Positions 49,558 to 60,147 are shown, counted from the first letter of the stretch. The stretch is DNA of 64,000 bases from Hyaloraphidium curvatum (GCA_025558095.1 JAIVFI010000029.1:434001-498000); one strand, 5' to 3'. The notes: generated by a model not told the origin, from the sequence alone. Program-made: numbers and translations.

Positions 49558-52500
49558 TCACCCCTCCTGGGAAGCCTCCCCCGCCCATCCGGCCATCCAA
49601 CCCCCCATCTCGTCCCAGTGTTCCCCCTTGGTGTACTCGTGCAGCCCTAGCATCCCCTTGAGCCTCAGCATCACGTACTGCCGCGCCATGTACCACGTGT
49701 CGAGCGCGAACGCACATTCCTCCTTCCCCTTGGACCCCTTTTCCCGCAGCCGTCCCGAGAGGTCCGCGTCCGAGGGTACCTGGCAATCCGGCAGCCCGCG
49801 GTGAGGACGGAGCACCCTCGCCGTCGCACCGGCCGGGAACTCCGGGTCCCCCGCCGCGGCGTAGAACAGCGGCCCCCGGGTCGGCAGGGGATGCGGGAAC
49901 GAGAGCGCGCTCATCATCTGCCCCGTGGCCGACTCGAGCGGCCCGGCGATCTCGCCGTTGTTGTCCCACGCGAGGTCGTGCCGCGGGTGCAGTAGCGCGG
50001 AGCCTTCCGGGCACGCGGCCAAGGGCGGGGCGCCAGCGCGGCCGGTCCCGTTCGCGCAGGCCGGCTGGTAATCCCGCAGCGCGAGGTCAGCACCGGGGTG
50101 CTCCACCAGCAGCCCCACGGACCGCAGCGCCTCGACCACCATCCCCCCAGCCGCCCGCGAAAAAACCCACGGCGCCTCCTCCGCGAACGTGCCCCCGCAC
50201 ACTCCACTTGGCATCCACGCGTCCGTCACGATCCGCTTCTCCGGCACCCCGGCGCGGAGCAAGGCCGTCCGCAGACCGGCGATGTTGTACCCGTCCATCC
50301 CGTTGGCCACCGACCCCGTCAGCCACAGGGGGGGCACCGCCTGCTTCCCGCGGAGCTCCGGCATCCCCAGCCGCCCCCGCTCCGGTCCGAGCGCCGCGAC
50401 GACCTCCTCTTCCAGCCGCGCCGCGCACGCCCTGTCCTCCCTCAGGCTCGCCCCGCCCTCTTGCACAAGCGTGGCGTTCAGATCGGGCACGGCCATCTGG
50501 AGCACCGCCGCGTCCACCCGCATCCTGCGCACCACCACCCCCGAGAACCTCGACCCGCTCGACAGGCCGAACGAGAGCACCGGCACGCGCTGCCCGGCCG
50601 CCAGCCCGCGCGCGCGCCGCACGTGGGCCAGCGCCGCGGCGGCCGAGACCGCGGTGACGCGCAGGTCGAAGTTGCCGCAGCTGTCCTCCAGGTCCTGGTG
50701 CGCGCACTTGCTGTCGTCCAGCAGCCCCAGCGGCACCGCGACCGGCATCAACCCCCTCCTCTCTAGCGCGCGGATCAGCCCGCGGAGCAGGGGCATCCGC
50801 GAGGCGAACGCGGGCCCGTTGCACGCCGTGCCGAAAACCAGCGCAACCCCGACCGCGCGCTCGGGGGGCAGCGCGATCGAGACCCAGGGTGCGATCCCCG
50901 ACACGTTGCGGCCGTCCCGCGAGGTCAAGTTGAACCCCGGCTCCAGCGCCCGCAGCGCGTGCACGGGCTCCCCCGGCGTCGGGGTCCACGCGTCCCCGCC
51001 GGCTTCGGGGGGCAGGCACTCGTCGATCCCCTTGACCACCTTCGGCAGCCCCATCCTGTCGTGCGGCGGAACCGGCGCCGTAGCATTGCACCCCGCCACC
51101 CTCCCCGCATGCTCCCCGCACGCGGCCCAGAGCATCCACGCCGTCCCGCCCCGCGCCTCGGTCCCCCTGTCCCCCGGCACGGGCAACCGCCTGTAATGCA
51201 GCCCCGCGTAGTGCGCCAGCTGGAGGTAGTACCACCCCGCGGCCTCGTGCCCCGCCGGCACCGTTTCCGCGAGCGCCGAGCCCGCGCGCATGGCCAGCGC
51301 GTTGAGGAGGCCGGAGCCGTGCGGGGCGAGGACGGCGGAGGAGGAGGCGAAGAGGGCGAGGGAGGCGCGGACGCTCAGGTTGCCCGGGAACGGGATCGGA
51401 TCGAGGGCGTAGGACCGGAGGAGGAGGGAGAGGGCGGCGAGTTCGGAGGGGGGTTGGCCCCGCGAGGAGGCGGCGGAGCGGTCGACGAGGATCACCCTGT
51501 TTGCGCGGCCGGGGTGTTCGACGTCGATCTCGGGGGCGAGGGAGCGCATGGCGTCGCGGAGGGCGAGCAGGTGCACGGGGTGCGTGCGCGCGCCCACGAG
51601 CGGCTTGTCCAGCAAATGGGCAGTGCGCGCGGCGACGCGGCCCGAGACGAGGCGGTCCGCGAGGCCGAGGTGCGCGAGCCATTCCACGGCGTAGGGCAGG
51701 GTGTCGTTGTTGCCGGGCGCCCAGCGGCGGGCAAAGTGGCGCGGGACGTGCACCAGAACGCCGGGGTTGGCTTTGAGGTACGGCACGAGAGGGTATATGC
51801 GGCCGACGAAATCGGCCGAGAACCAGTAGTAGTTGTCGGCCGGGGGCACGACCACCACGACCTCGTCCAGCACGTGCAGCCTCACCGGCCCAGTGCCTGA
51901 GGCATTCAGGGCCTCCCTGTCCCAGGCCATCACCGCCTCATGCGGTTCCGGCGTGTCGTCGTCGTGGGGCATCACCAGCTGCGAGACGAAGGTGCAACCG
52001 CCGCCGGGAGGGGGGTACGGGACCTCGGCGAGGTCGGGGCCGGCGTAGGGAGGCCAGAAGTGGACGAAGCGGCCGTCGGGGGCGCGCCGGCGGAGGTCAC
52101 GCAGCGGCTCGGGGCCGCCCATGGCTGATTCCAGGTGGCGTTCTGTCCGATCCGGCGACACGTTGCGGGCGGCCTCGGGTTCCGGGTCGAACAGCTCGAC
52201 AAGCACCCCCTCGTACCCCTCGGCTGTCCCGCGCCGGGCCCGGTTGGGCCTCACGGCCTGCAGCATGCCGTTGGGGTTCACCACCACGCCGTGCGCTGTG
52301 AGCACGCCCGGCAGCGCGTGGGCAAACGCGGGGGCGTTGAGCGCCGCGCGCACGGCGGCGGGGTCGTTGCGCCCCGCGGCGTCCGCCACCTCCTTCGTGC
52401 GCACGTTCATGACCATCAACGCGGGGTCGATTGGCGGCACGGGCACCTGGCGCAGCACGGCCTGGCGGGTGACGCCGGGCAGGGAGAGGTCGGCGGTAGC

Positions 52501-53079
52501 TCCGTGCAGGCTCGGTGCGGCGGCGAGGGCCCGCACGTTATTGGACATGCGGTCGGCGACCTCGGAGCGGCGCAGCGGCACGTCGCAGGGCACATTTTGG
52601 AGGAGCGTCTCCCACAGTTCGCCCGGCGGCGTGCGGTCGCAGCGGCGGACGACCGACAGCGATTGCAAAGGCGGCGGCGTCCAGGGGCCGCCCGACGCGT
52701 CCAGATTGAGGGCGTCCGCGATCGCCGCCACCGACACCGCGGCCACGTCTGCCGGCAGCGGCCCCCGCCCCGCCTCGGCCGCTGTCCGCAGTGCGTCCCA
52801 TTCGGCGCTCTCCGCGACAACGTCGAACGCGTCCGCCCAGTCCAGCGGCGCCAGCGTGACGAGAGATCCTTTAAAATTCGCGGCATCGGAGAGCGCGAAC
52901 GGCCTCAACGCCTCGCGCACGGCAAACAGAGCAGGGGAACGGGATCCCGCCTTGGCGGCCGCAGATGTCCACGCCGACAGCGGCACGCGAACCTCGTCGT
53001 GCCGCCGCGCCGCTGCAATGGCGAGCACTAAAAGCGCAACGGCCGCCGCCGTCCACCGCACAGCGAACCGGGGGCGCAT
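49558..53079 (-). CDS. GT61-like glycosyltransferase fused to an alpha/beta-hydrolase-like domain
   Basis: Single-exon, 1173 residues from ATG 53079 (MRPRFAVRWTAAAVALLVL), whose hydrophobic segment at about 8-25 suggests a type II Golgi membrane protein. Residues about 400-640 resemble GT61/DUF563: YYWFSADFVGRIYPLVPYL, RVILVDRS, and APHGSGLLNALAMRAGS near 584-600, the HGAGLxN-like motif. The C-terminal half (about 720-1050) looks like an alpha/beta hydrolase: VGVALVFGTACNG, a nucleophile elbow in LSFGLSSGSRF (G-L-S-S-G near 838-842), the strand AVPPLWLTGSVANGMDGYN, and cysteines nearby. Such a fusion could transfer a sugar and remove or add an acyl group, but that is inference. It sits between members of the peptide family. 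Confidence 0.75.
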   Translation of the reverse strand: MRPRFAVRWTAAAVALLVLAIAAARRHDEVRVPLSAWTSAAAKAGSRSPALFAVREALRPFALSDAANFKGSLVTLAPLDWADAFDVVAESAEWDALRTAAEAGRGPLPADVAAVSVAAIADALNLDASGGPWTPPPLQSLSVVRRCDRTPPGELWETLLQNVPCDVPLRRSEVADRMSNNVRALAAAPSLHGATADLSLPGVTRQAVLRQVPVPPIDPALMVMNVRTKEVADAAGRNDPAAVRAALNAPAFAHALPGVLTAHGVVVNPNGMLQAVRPNRARRGTAEGYEGVLVELFDPEPEAARNVSPDRTERHLESAMGGPEPLRDLRRRAPDGRFVHFWPPYAGPDLAEVPYPPPGGGCTFVSQLVMPHDDDTPEPHEAVMAWDREALNASGTGPVRLHVLDEVVVVVPPADNYYWFSADFVGRIYPLVPYLKANPGVLVHVPRHFARRWAPGNNDTLPYAVEWLAHLGLADRLVSGRVAARTAHLLDKPLVGARTHPVHLLALRDAMRSLAPEIDVEHPGRANRVILVDRSAASSRGQPPSELAALSLLLRSYALDPIPFPGNLSVRASLALFASSSAVLAPHGSGLLNALAMRAGSALAETVPAGHEAAGWYYLQLAHYAGLHYRRLPVPGDRGTEARGGTAWMLWAACGEHAGRVAGCNATAPVPPHDRMGLPKVVKGIDECLPPEAGGDAWTPTPGEPVHALRALEPGFNLTSRDGRNVSGIAPWVSIALPPERAVGVALVFGTACNGPAFASRMPLLRGLIRALERRGLMPVAVPLGLLDDSKCAHQDLEDSCGNFDLRVTAVSAAAALAHVRRARGLAAGQRVPVLSFGLSSGSRFSGVVVRRMRVDAAVLQMAVPDLNATLVQEGGASLREDRACAARLEEEVVAALGPERGRLGMPELRGKQAVPPLWLTGSVANGMDGYNIAGLRTALLRAGVPEKRIVTDAWMPSGVCGGTFAEEAPWVFSRAAGGMVVEALRSVGLLVEHPGADLALRDYQPACANGTGRAGAPPLAACPEGSALLHPRHDLAWDNNGEIAGPLESATGQMMSALSFPHPLPTRGPLFYAAAGDPEFPAGATARVLRPHRGLPDCQVPSDADLSGRLREKGSKGKEECAFALDTWYMARQYVMLRLKGMLGLHEYTKGEHWDEMGGWMAGWAGEASQEG

Positions 53080-53305
53080 GGCCCGTGCGGGGCACCGGCC
53101 GTGCACGAGTCACGCGTCGCCCGTTGCCACAAGACACAAGACACCCTTCTCCGAACGGGTCAGTGAGGTGGTCACACGCAAGCGAACGTAAGTCATTCCT
53201 CCACATGTCCTACAACTTCTTCCAAAATAGATACATGGAACAGTGGGCTGGCGTCGCCCGCATCCGGTCGCCGAGCACACGCCTTTGGCACCCCTCCTTG
53301 ACCCC

Positions 53306-53681
53306 TCAAACGGCCCTCCTCTCCAGCGCCACCCTGTCCTCGTAGATGCAACTGACCATCCCGTCGACCGCGGCCACGCCTGTTCGGGTTCCGGGTAGCG
53401 TGTGAGTGGGTGTCCACTGAGTGGGTGTCCACCGTGCGCGGGGAAGGAAGGGGGACCCACAGCGTTCGCCCTCGACGCACTCGGCGCACGAGGACCGCTT
53501 GACGATCTGGACTTCGCCCGTGGGGGCGGCGGTGCTGTGGGCGTGGGGCGACGGTGGAGAGGGAGGGGTGAGTGGCGTTGGGGATAGCGTTGACCCGGGC
53601 GGGGGGAACGCACGCGGCGCCGGCGAACAGCGCAAACAGCGCGAGCAGCGCGAACAGGAGGACGGCGAGGCGGGGGGCCAT
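53306..53681 (-). CDS. Secreted Cys4 prepropeptide, copy E
   Basis: Exons 53681-53614, 53534-53461 and 53379-53306; introns 79 nt (GTGCGT) and 81 nt (GTGGGT). 71 residues. Signal peptide MAPRLAVLLFALLALFALF-AGAA, propeptide TAAPTGEVQIVKR, mature part SSCAECVEGERCVAAVDG then MVSCIYEDRVALERRAV. It lies beyond the glycosyltransferase gene, so the family is dispersed and not a single tandem block. More diverged introns indicate an older copy. Confidence 0.75.
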
Positions 53682-54100
53682 CTTCGGTGGTGATTCGCGC
53701 GGGGTGCAGGTGGGTGGGGGATGTCTTGGGGACCGAAGGGGGACGGCTGACGTAAAAGCCGTCGGTCCGAGGAGGGGCGTTTTGGCGACGGCCAAGGGAG
53801 GAGATGGCGGCATCGGGTGGCGGAGCATCCTGGATTGCCTGAACTGGATGGAGGTCCCTGGGCGGGGCGCGGGCCTCGTTTTTCCCCGGCGGCCGCGGAT
53901 CCCCGAGCCGGCCCAGCACCCGTCTGGAGATCGACCTCGCGGGCCATCGTCGATCCGTTCATGGCCGTGCAATCCCTCCAATAGCCCGTGTAGTTCCCCC
54001 CACCGGCTCGCCCTCCAAAAGATATGGCGCCAACCCACTCTTTCCACCCCGGGACTTCCCCGTCCCTTGCCGACGCCGCGGCGTCCCGCCCCGCCATCCC

Positions 54101-54432
54101 TCACACCGCGTTCCCCCTCCTCTCCAGCGCCCTCTCGTAAACGCAGCTGACCATCCCGTCCACGGCTGCCTCGCCTGCACGTTCCCCGCGGGGATCAGCC
54201 GACCGGTGCTCCAGGGGCGAGAAGAGCGACCCACATCGCTCGCCCTCGAGGCACTCGGCGCACGACGACCGCTTGACGATGCTGCCTTCCGCGGTGGGGG
54301 CGGCGGTGCTAGCGAGCGGGGTGAGCGGCGCCGGGACCGCGACCGCCCAGCAGAGGGAGGGACCCACGCGGCGCCGGCGAGCAGGGCCAACAGCGCGAGC
54401 AGCGCGACGAGGAGGAGGGTAACGCGTGCCAT
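54101..54432 (-). CDS. Secreted Cys4 prepropeptide, copy F
   Basis: Exons 54432-54368, 54308-54235 and 54174-54101; introns 59 nt and 60 nt, both with GTGGGT donors, the first with a TAG acceptor. 70 residues. Signal peptide MARVTLLLVALLALLALL-AGAA, propeptide TAAPTAEGSIVKR, mature part SSCAECLEGERCEAAVDG then MVSCVYERALERRGNAV. The most divergent member, yet the Lys-Arg site, all four cysteines, the DGMVSC block and the 74-nt middle exon are kept. Confidence 0.75.
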
Positions 54433-55022
54433 TGCGGTTGTTGGGCGGCGGATGGGTGGTGTGTGAGGGTGGGACGTGGGATGGGGGGTGAGGGACGGGC
54501 GGTGTTGTGTCCCTGCTGATGGGTTTTCGCGATCGGGGACGGGGACGCGGGGTGATGCGCATGCCGCGCATCCCCGGGCTCGCATCACGTCCGCTGCAGC
54601 TCATTGAATGCGGGACGGGCGTCGGATCGCGGAGGCAGCGCGTTTCCGGCGCGGGCCGAGGACAGAGGCAGGGGTCTGCGGGCGGCTTCGAGGGCGAGGA
54701 TGGGACGCTGCCGTTGCTGCGGATGCTGCGGGCGGCGAGGGTCCGATCGATGATGGACACAACCGAGGGCGGATGTGAAAAACCGGGGGAAGCGAGTGGA
54801 TGGGGATGGGAGGAGGGGATCGACACGGCGGAGGTGGGGAGGACGGGGACGGGGGCTGGAACGGTAGGACAGTTAGGCGGGCGGGAATCGTAGACCGCGT
54901 GGTTTACGCTGTGATCGCACCGGTGAGAAGCAATTGGACTCGGTTCCCCGTCCTGCGGCGCGGCTGTGGATGCACGCCAGCCGAGTCAGCCGGTCCCGCA
55001 GGCAACGATGACCGAGGGGAGA
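54433..55022. other. Intergenic region before repeat array 2
   Basis: No gene supported. Contains the upstream region of peptide copy F. Confidence 0.4.
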
Positions 55023-56480
55023 CCCACCTCCGCCGCGAAGGGCGCGCGGGAAGGTCCCTGTGGGAGCGCCGAGACACCAACTTGGTCCGGAGGACCGATC
55101 CGAACCGCGGCCGCGCGCACCCACCTCCCCAATCCGTCCCCGTCTGGCCATCGTCGTCACTTGCACCGGCGCCGTGGCGCGAACGGCTGTGGGTCGAAGT
55201 CGTGTCGCGTGATCCGAAGGGCGCGGATCGCGAGACGGAATCGGCCCACCTCCCCGTCCGTTCATTCGTCGTCCCGATCCGGTACCATCGAAAGAGCTGT
55301 GGACGATGAACCATGGTCACCAGCGATCGGAAGGGCGCGATCGCGGGCTTGACGGGCCCACCTCTACGGCGACCAAAGGGCCGGATCGCGGGTTGGAACG
55401 AGCTCTTCCCCGTCCGGTCCACATTCCGTGGGGAGCAGTCCGCGCCAGCAAAGTGCCGCATCCGCCTCAAAGCTATGGGCCAGGAAATCATCAGTCGCTG
55501 TCAGGATCCCGGACGGCCTGGCGGCGCCTGCGTCCTGCCCACCGCGTCTGGGTAGTCCTTTGCTTGCTGCAGGTACGCTACCACTTAATGCCGAGGCGTG
55601 CGCTGGCATCAACGGATGCGAACCCACCTTTGCGTTCGATCCTGGCCCTTCCAATCCCCAGGATCCCAAGTCAGCAAGACGATCCCTGTGAGGACCCGAC
55701 GGGACGAACAAAGCGACCAGGATTAACCAGGTCGCAGGCGCGTTCGCAAAGTCCCCACCTTCCTGTCCGTCCAGGTCCAGCGGGAGAGCCGCGGTGAGCG
55801 TCACCGCGCCGCCGTTGGAGACCTGTGGGATTTCCGTGCCTTCGTGGATCACAGCGTCGCGGTGATGTCGAAAGTCAGCCGGTCCCACCTGCCTTCGTCG
55901 GCCCGCTGTGGGATCATCAAACAGGGGCTGGACGATCAGTACAAGGTTCCCGATCGCCGCATGCTGGTGCGTCCCATTTCTTCCCGTTGCACCATCGAGT
56001 CCAGTCAAGGCTCATTCCGGGGTCGTGAGTCGAGTCCTCCTGTCCGTTTGTGTGCCTGTGGGATTGGAAGACATATTGCGCTGATCGACGCTCTCGTGCA
56101 CCGATCGCAGACGTCCACCACGTCCCACCTGAGGCTTCGACTCTAGCCCATCCGGTCGACGAAGCGATGTCCCACGTCAGGTGAACCTTGCTGTGGGACC
56201 CATGTCAACCATTTGATCGGGCTCTGGGCCGGATCGGTGCCGTCCATCCGTCCCACCTCCCCATCGCCCGCGAAATGTCCAGGAATCCAGGTCCGGCATC
56301 ACGTCGCCAAGGTGAGGAAGGGCTGTGGGGTGCAAGAGGGACACCAAAGAGTCAGAGTTTGCAATCTGGGCGGTGGCCGGAGCGATCCCACAGAGCCGAC
56401 CCCCCATCTGCCGTGAGATGCACAGGAGGCTGATCAAAAACTCAGCCACATCGCAGACCTTGCCCTCCCACCTCTTCGAG
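55023..56480 (+). repeat. Degenerate repeat array 2, same family as array 1
   Basis: Units again carry (G)CTGTGGG followed by CCCACCT about 60 nt on: 55058 to 55120, 55186 to 55245, 55296 to 55357, 55822 to 55883, 56055 to 56123, 56190 to 56251, with a further GGCTGTGGGG at 56322. The better copies share GATCCGAAGGGCGCGGATCG and GGCCCACCTCCCCGTCCG-like cores with array 1. Orientation is the same. No coding frame. Confidence 0.7.
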
Positions 56481-57090
56481 CCTGACCCGAATCGTCGACG
56501 CCTTCCTTCCCGGTCGACAGGCATGCCCGCCGCGGTTCCAGTCCCACGGCGAGAAGAGAGAAGAGAAGAGGGAACGCTGGTGCGGCGGTAGGGAGAGCTC
56601 CAGAAGGTATTCAAAGTCGCGATGAGGGTCCGGAACGCGAGGGAAACAGAGCGTCCGGCTGGCCGCAGCGGGACTCGTGGGAGAAAGCCGCGGCGTTCAG
56701 GGTGGGGAGACACGAGCTCCGGCAAAGGGGCATAGCCAGCGCAGGCGCACATGAAGCGGAGCAGTCGCATACGTCGGAAACAGGGCCCATGGAGGCCTCC
56801 AGCGGGGCGAAACTGCTCGGGATGTTAGAGGTTAGTCATCGGTCGCCGAGCGCCCGAAAGCCGCCTCGCGTCGCATGCCCATGCACCGGGGATGCGGAGC
56901 TAGCAAAACAGAGGACTAAATCCGTCCTTTCTCCGTGCGGCAAAGGAAGAAGGAAAGACGCTTCGAGTTTGTTTATTTCGATCTCCTGGAACCGGATTGA
57001 TTGAAGGCACGGGCTGCCGTCCCGAGCGTCGACGGAAGTGTAGAGCTTCACACCACGCACCTCCGACCTTCGCACCGCGATACCAGCAAA
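56481..57090. other. Intergenic region, 0.6 kb
   Basis: No gene supported. The last 100 nt are the probable promoter/leader of the next gene. Confidence 0.4.
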
Positions 57091-58582
57091 ATGATCTCAA
57101 GCAAGAAGCGGCTGAAGCGCAGCTCGGGCGACCGCACCAGCCCCGCCGTCGGCGCCGGCGCCCCCGCGCCGGGCGGCTTCGTGCCCGCGCTCGACCTCTC
57201 CGCCCTCGGCGCGTCGCTGCCGGGCCACACCACCCCCGCCGTCCGCCGCCCGCTCGCCGCCTCGATCATCGCCGGTCTCTCTCCGGACAGCCGTTTCGAC
57301 GTCCGCCGCTGGCGCGTGCTGTTCGCCCTCACGCGGGACGACCCCGCCGGCCTCGCCAAGGAGCTGGAAGAGGACCGTGTAGGGTGCGCCCTTTGGTTCA
57401 CAACGGAGCTTTACGGAGACAAGGACTATCACTCCGGGCGGTACTACCTGGCTCCCGTCACCGTTGCGGCTGGGCTGGACGCCGTCCGCTGCTTGCGGTG
57501 GTGCGTCGAGAAGGACATCGGCATGACGTGGGGGTCGTCGGCGCGGACGCGGGTGGATTCAGGGCTGCTGCTCGAAATCGTAATCACGTACCAAGCTCCG
57601 AATGCTTTGGCGTGGATCCTGGCCAACCGGGAGTGGAAGGAGCCGATCGCGGCGCGCCTGGCGGACGCGGCGAACCGCAGGCAGCTGCTGCTGCTCGCAA
57701 TGCGGGGCGAGGAGAGGATGCGCATGCACTGGAAGACGCTGCCTGCTGACGCCGTCGCGTGGATCGACAGGACATACGGGTTGCCTTGGGTGAGTGTGGC
57801 AAAGGTCGCCGATCGGGTTCGCGCCGACCCCTCTTCCCACGGGACAGAACGAGATCCTCAGCGCCGATCCGAGCTACCCGACGGACGACGACCTCTTCAT
57901 GTCCACCGGCGGCGGCATGGCCTTGATCTCCCGCCCCTTCTCCTTCCATCTCGAGCACTCCCTCCGCAACCTCCGCCTCCTTGGCCACGGCCCCACCGAA
58001 GACACCCTCAGGCGCTACCTCGAGCCCCTGATCGCGCACATGGGTCATCCCAAGGGCGCCCCCATGGCCGTGCACCTCCTCTCCACGTTCCCGAAACCCG
58101 ATCTCCCGCGCCTCGTCGCACCGCTCCTCGCCAAGATCCTCCGCCACGCGCTGCATCCCCCCATCATTCGGCTGCTTGCCAGCGCAGGATGCTTCCCCTC
58201 GGATCCTGTTCCCTGCTTCCTCCGCGGCACGCTCTCCCGCCTCCGCTCCCCGCCCCACCCCTCCGAGCTCCGCTGCCTCGACCTTCTCCTCCGCTGCGCC
58301 AAGCGCATCCCCTCCTCCTCCTCCGCCGACGCCGCCCTGGGCCCTCTCGCCCGCGCGATCTCCTCCCTCCCCCCTTCGCACCCCTCCCTGGGGCACGCCC
58401 GCGCCGTGGCCAGGCTGATCATCTACCACCGCCCGCTCTGCACCCCCGCGTTCTCGTACGAGGGGATGTGGAACGACGCGGCGCTGGTCGGGGAGTGGAA
58501 GGGGAGGTGGGCGAGGGGGATGGGGGGGAGGGGGTGGCCGGAGGAGGTGGGGGAGGAGATCATGCTGCTGAGCTGGTCGTGA
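57091..58582 (+). CDS. Unknown two-exon protein
   Basis: Exons 57091-57789 and 57848-58582; intron 58 nt, GTGAGT donor, phase 0; 477 residues. It begins MISSKKRLKRSSGDRTS (basic) and continues with PALDLSALGASLPGHT. The body is a run of helix-like segments with regularly spaced Leu and Arg (WRVLFALTRDDPAGLAKEL, LAWILANREWKEPIA, LVAPLLAKILRHALHPP, LRCLDLLLRCAKRIP) that recalls degenerate ankyrin or HEAT-type repeats, as in many lineage-specific fungal proteins. No catalytic motif, signal peptide or membrane segment is visible. The N-terminus upstream of the ATG is open but not conserved-looking. Confidence 0.6.
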
Positions 58583-58629
58583 GCCCCACCACCCCGCCCG
58601 CCGGGTCCAATACAACACCCACCTGCCCG

Positions 58630-60147
58630 CTAGCCCAAGCATATCGCCCCCATGCTCACGCCCACCCCCAACCCCCTCAGTATCCCCCACAGCCCCACCG
58701 CGACCGTCGCCACGGCCACCAGCAGCCCCCTTGCCGCGCCGTAGCTCACCACGAACCCGAACATCCGCGCCCTGTACCGATCCGCTTCCAAATACGCCCC
58801 CAAGACGCGGTCGTGCTCTTCGATCGCGCGGACGGCGGAACGGGGGGCGCAAGGGTGCAGCACGACCGCCTCGCGGATCTCGCGGCGGGCGTCGTGGTAC
58901 GCTTCCAGCACCCCCGCGATGCCGTCGTTGCTCGCCGCCAGGTTGAGCAGGTCCGTCAGCGCGAGCAAAGCAAGGTAGAGTAGGCTCGAGAGGTGCGAGA
59001 GGGGGATGCATCCCGCGATCGCGGCGGCGAGGAGCAGGCCCAGAGTGGCGTTGACGGTGGTGATCAGCACGGCGCGGGAGAAGTTGTAGTGGTCGATGCG
59101 GGTGGACCAGACGCCGGTAAGGGCCGCGTGCAGGTCGATGTATGCTTCGCGGACCGATGCAGGCTTTCCCGCGTCGGGATCTGGATGGGTGAATGAGGGC
59201 GAGGAGAGGGCGCGGCGATGCCGGACGAGCATGTCTGCGAGCGCGAGGGTGACGGCGCGGCGCTCCAGCCGCTGCGAGAGCTGAAACAGGGCGATGTTGC
59301 CGTTGAAGCGCCCGAAGGTCGGTATGAAGAGGTAGGGGATCAGCAGGAGGGCTGCGGGACGGTTGAGCACTCGGGAGGGATCGAGAGGGAGCAACCCACC
59401 GAGCGCCGCAAACAGGATGGGTCCATAGATGGAGGTCCAGAAGGAAGATGCGAATGTGATGACGGGCGTCCAGACTATGTTTAGGAGGTAGAACAGCAGA
59501 ATGGCGGCCTTGAAGACGATCTCCAAGACGCGAAGCGCGGCGGCCCGGCCAGGCAGGCCGCCGGCGCAAGACGGCCGCGGGCAAGGGCACCGCGGGTCAT
59601 CTGCCACGTGCTCCAGCAGCGTGCAGAGGCCGAGGCTGCTGCCCTGCAGCGAGCGCACCAGTCCGGCTATTGCTAGGTGCGACAGCTCGGGGGTGCCCGC
59701 GGGCCGGCGCGCAGCGGCGAATAGCTGGGCGCGGTAGGACGCTAGATACACCTGCCCGAGCGAGGCCCATGCCAAAATGGCAAGCTCCAGTGCTAGGCAC
59801 GCTGCCAGGCTACGTGTTGAGATGAGGCCGTCGTTGAGCGCGATTGTGGTCAATAAAATCGCCGACCAGACGAAGAAGAGGGCGCCGTTGACGGCCGGGT
59901 AGAAGCGCGCCAGCCGTGACGCGCGGAGCTGAAGCGCCGTCAGTCCGCGCAGAGCCGGGAAGGAACGGAGGGCGTCGTCGACGTCGGCCGGCGAAAGCGG
60001 GGAAGCGGCCCGCAGCTCCGCGGCCGCGTCCACCGGCGCCGGCGCGCCCGACATGCTCGGCGGCAGCGTCGGAAACGACGGAAACAGCAGCAAATAATCC
60101 GCAGCCGTGAACTGGATCCGCGTTTCCGGCGACCCGTCGTCCGACAT
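58630..60147 (-). CDS. Polytopic membrane protein of unknown function
   Basis: 505 residues from ATG 60147 (MSDDGSPETRIQFTAADYL). About six to seven hydrophobic segments follow a 75-residue cytosolic-looking N-terminus: GALFFVWSAILLTTIAL, SLAACLALELAILAW, AILLFYLLNIVWTPVITFA, AALLLIPYLFIPTF, AVLITTVNATLGLLLAAAIA, LSSLLYLALLALTDLLNLAA and LLVAVATVAVGLWGIL. A Cys cluster (CPCPRPSC) lies between the second and third. No transporter signature is recognised. Divergent from the FkbM-like gene, with only 65 nt between start codons. Confidence 0.65.
   Translation of the reverse strand: MSDDGSPETRIQFTAADYLLLFPSFPTLPPSMSGAPAPVDAAAELRAASPLSPADVDDALRSFPALRGLTALQLRASRLARFYPAVNGALFFVWSAILLTTIALNDGLISTRSLAACLALELAILAWASLGQVYLASYRAQLFAAARRPAGTPELSHLAIAGLVRSLQGSSLGLCTLLEHVADDPRCPCPRPSCAGGLPGRAAALRVLEIVFKAAILLFYLLNIVWTPVITFASSFWTSIYGPILFAALGGLLPLDPSRVLNRPAALLLIPYLFIPTFGRFNGNIALFQLSQRLERRAVTLALADMLVRHRRALSSPSFTHPDPDAGKPASVREAYIDLHAALTGVWSTRIDHYNFSRAVLITTVNATLGLLLAAAIAGCIPLSHLSSLLYLALLALTDLLNLAASNDGIAGVLEAYHDARREIREAVVLHPCAPRSAVRAIEEHDRVLGAYLEADRYRARMFGFVVSYGAARGLLVAVATVAVGLWGILRGLGVGVSMGAICLG

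Noticed and set aside
33957-56480. CRISPR-like array
   Set aside because: Repeats are degenerate, about 110 nt apart with no constant short repeat/unique spacer pattern, in a eukaryotic context without cas genes.
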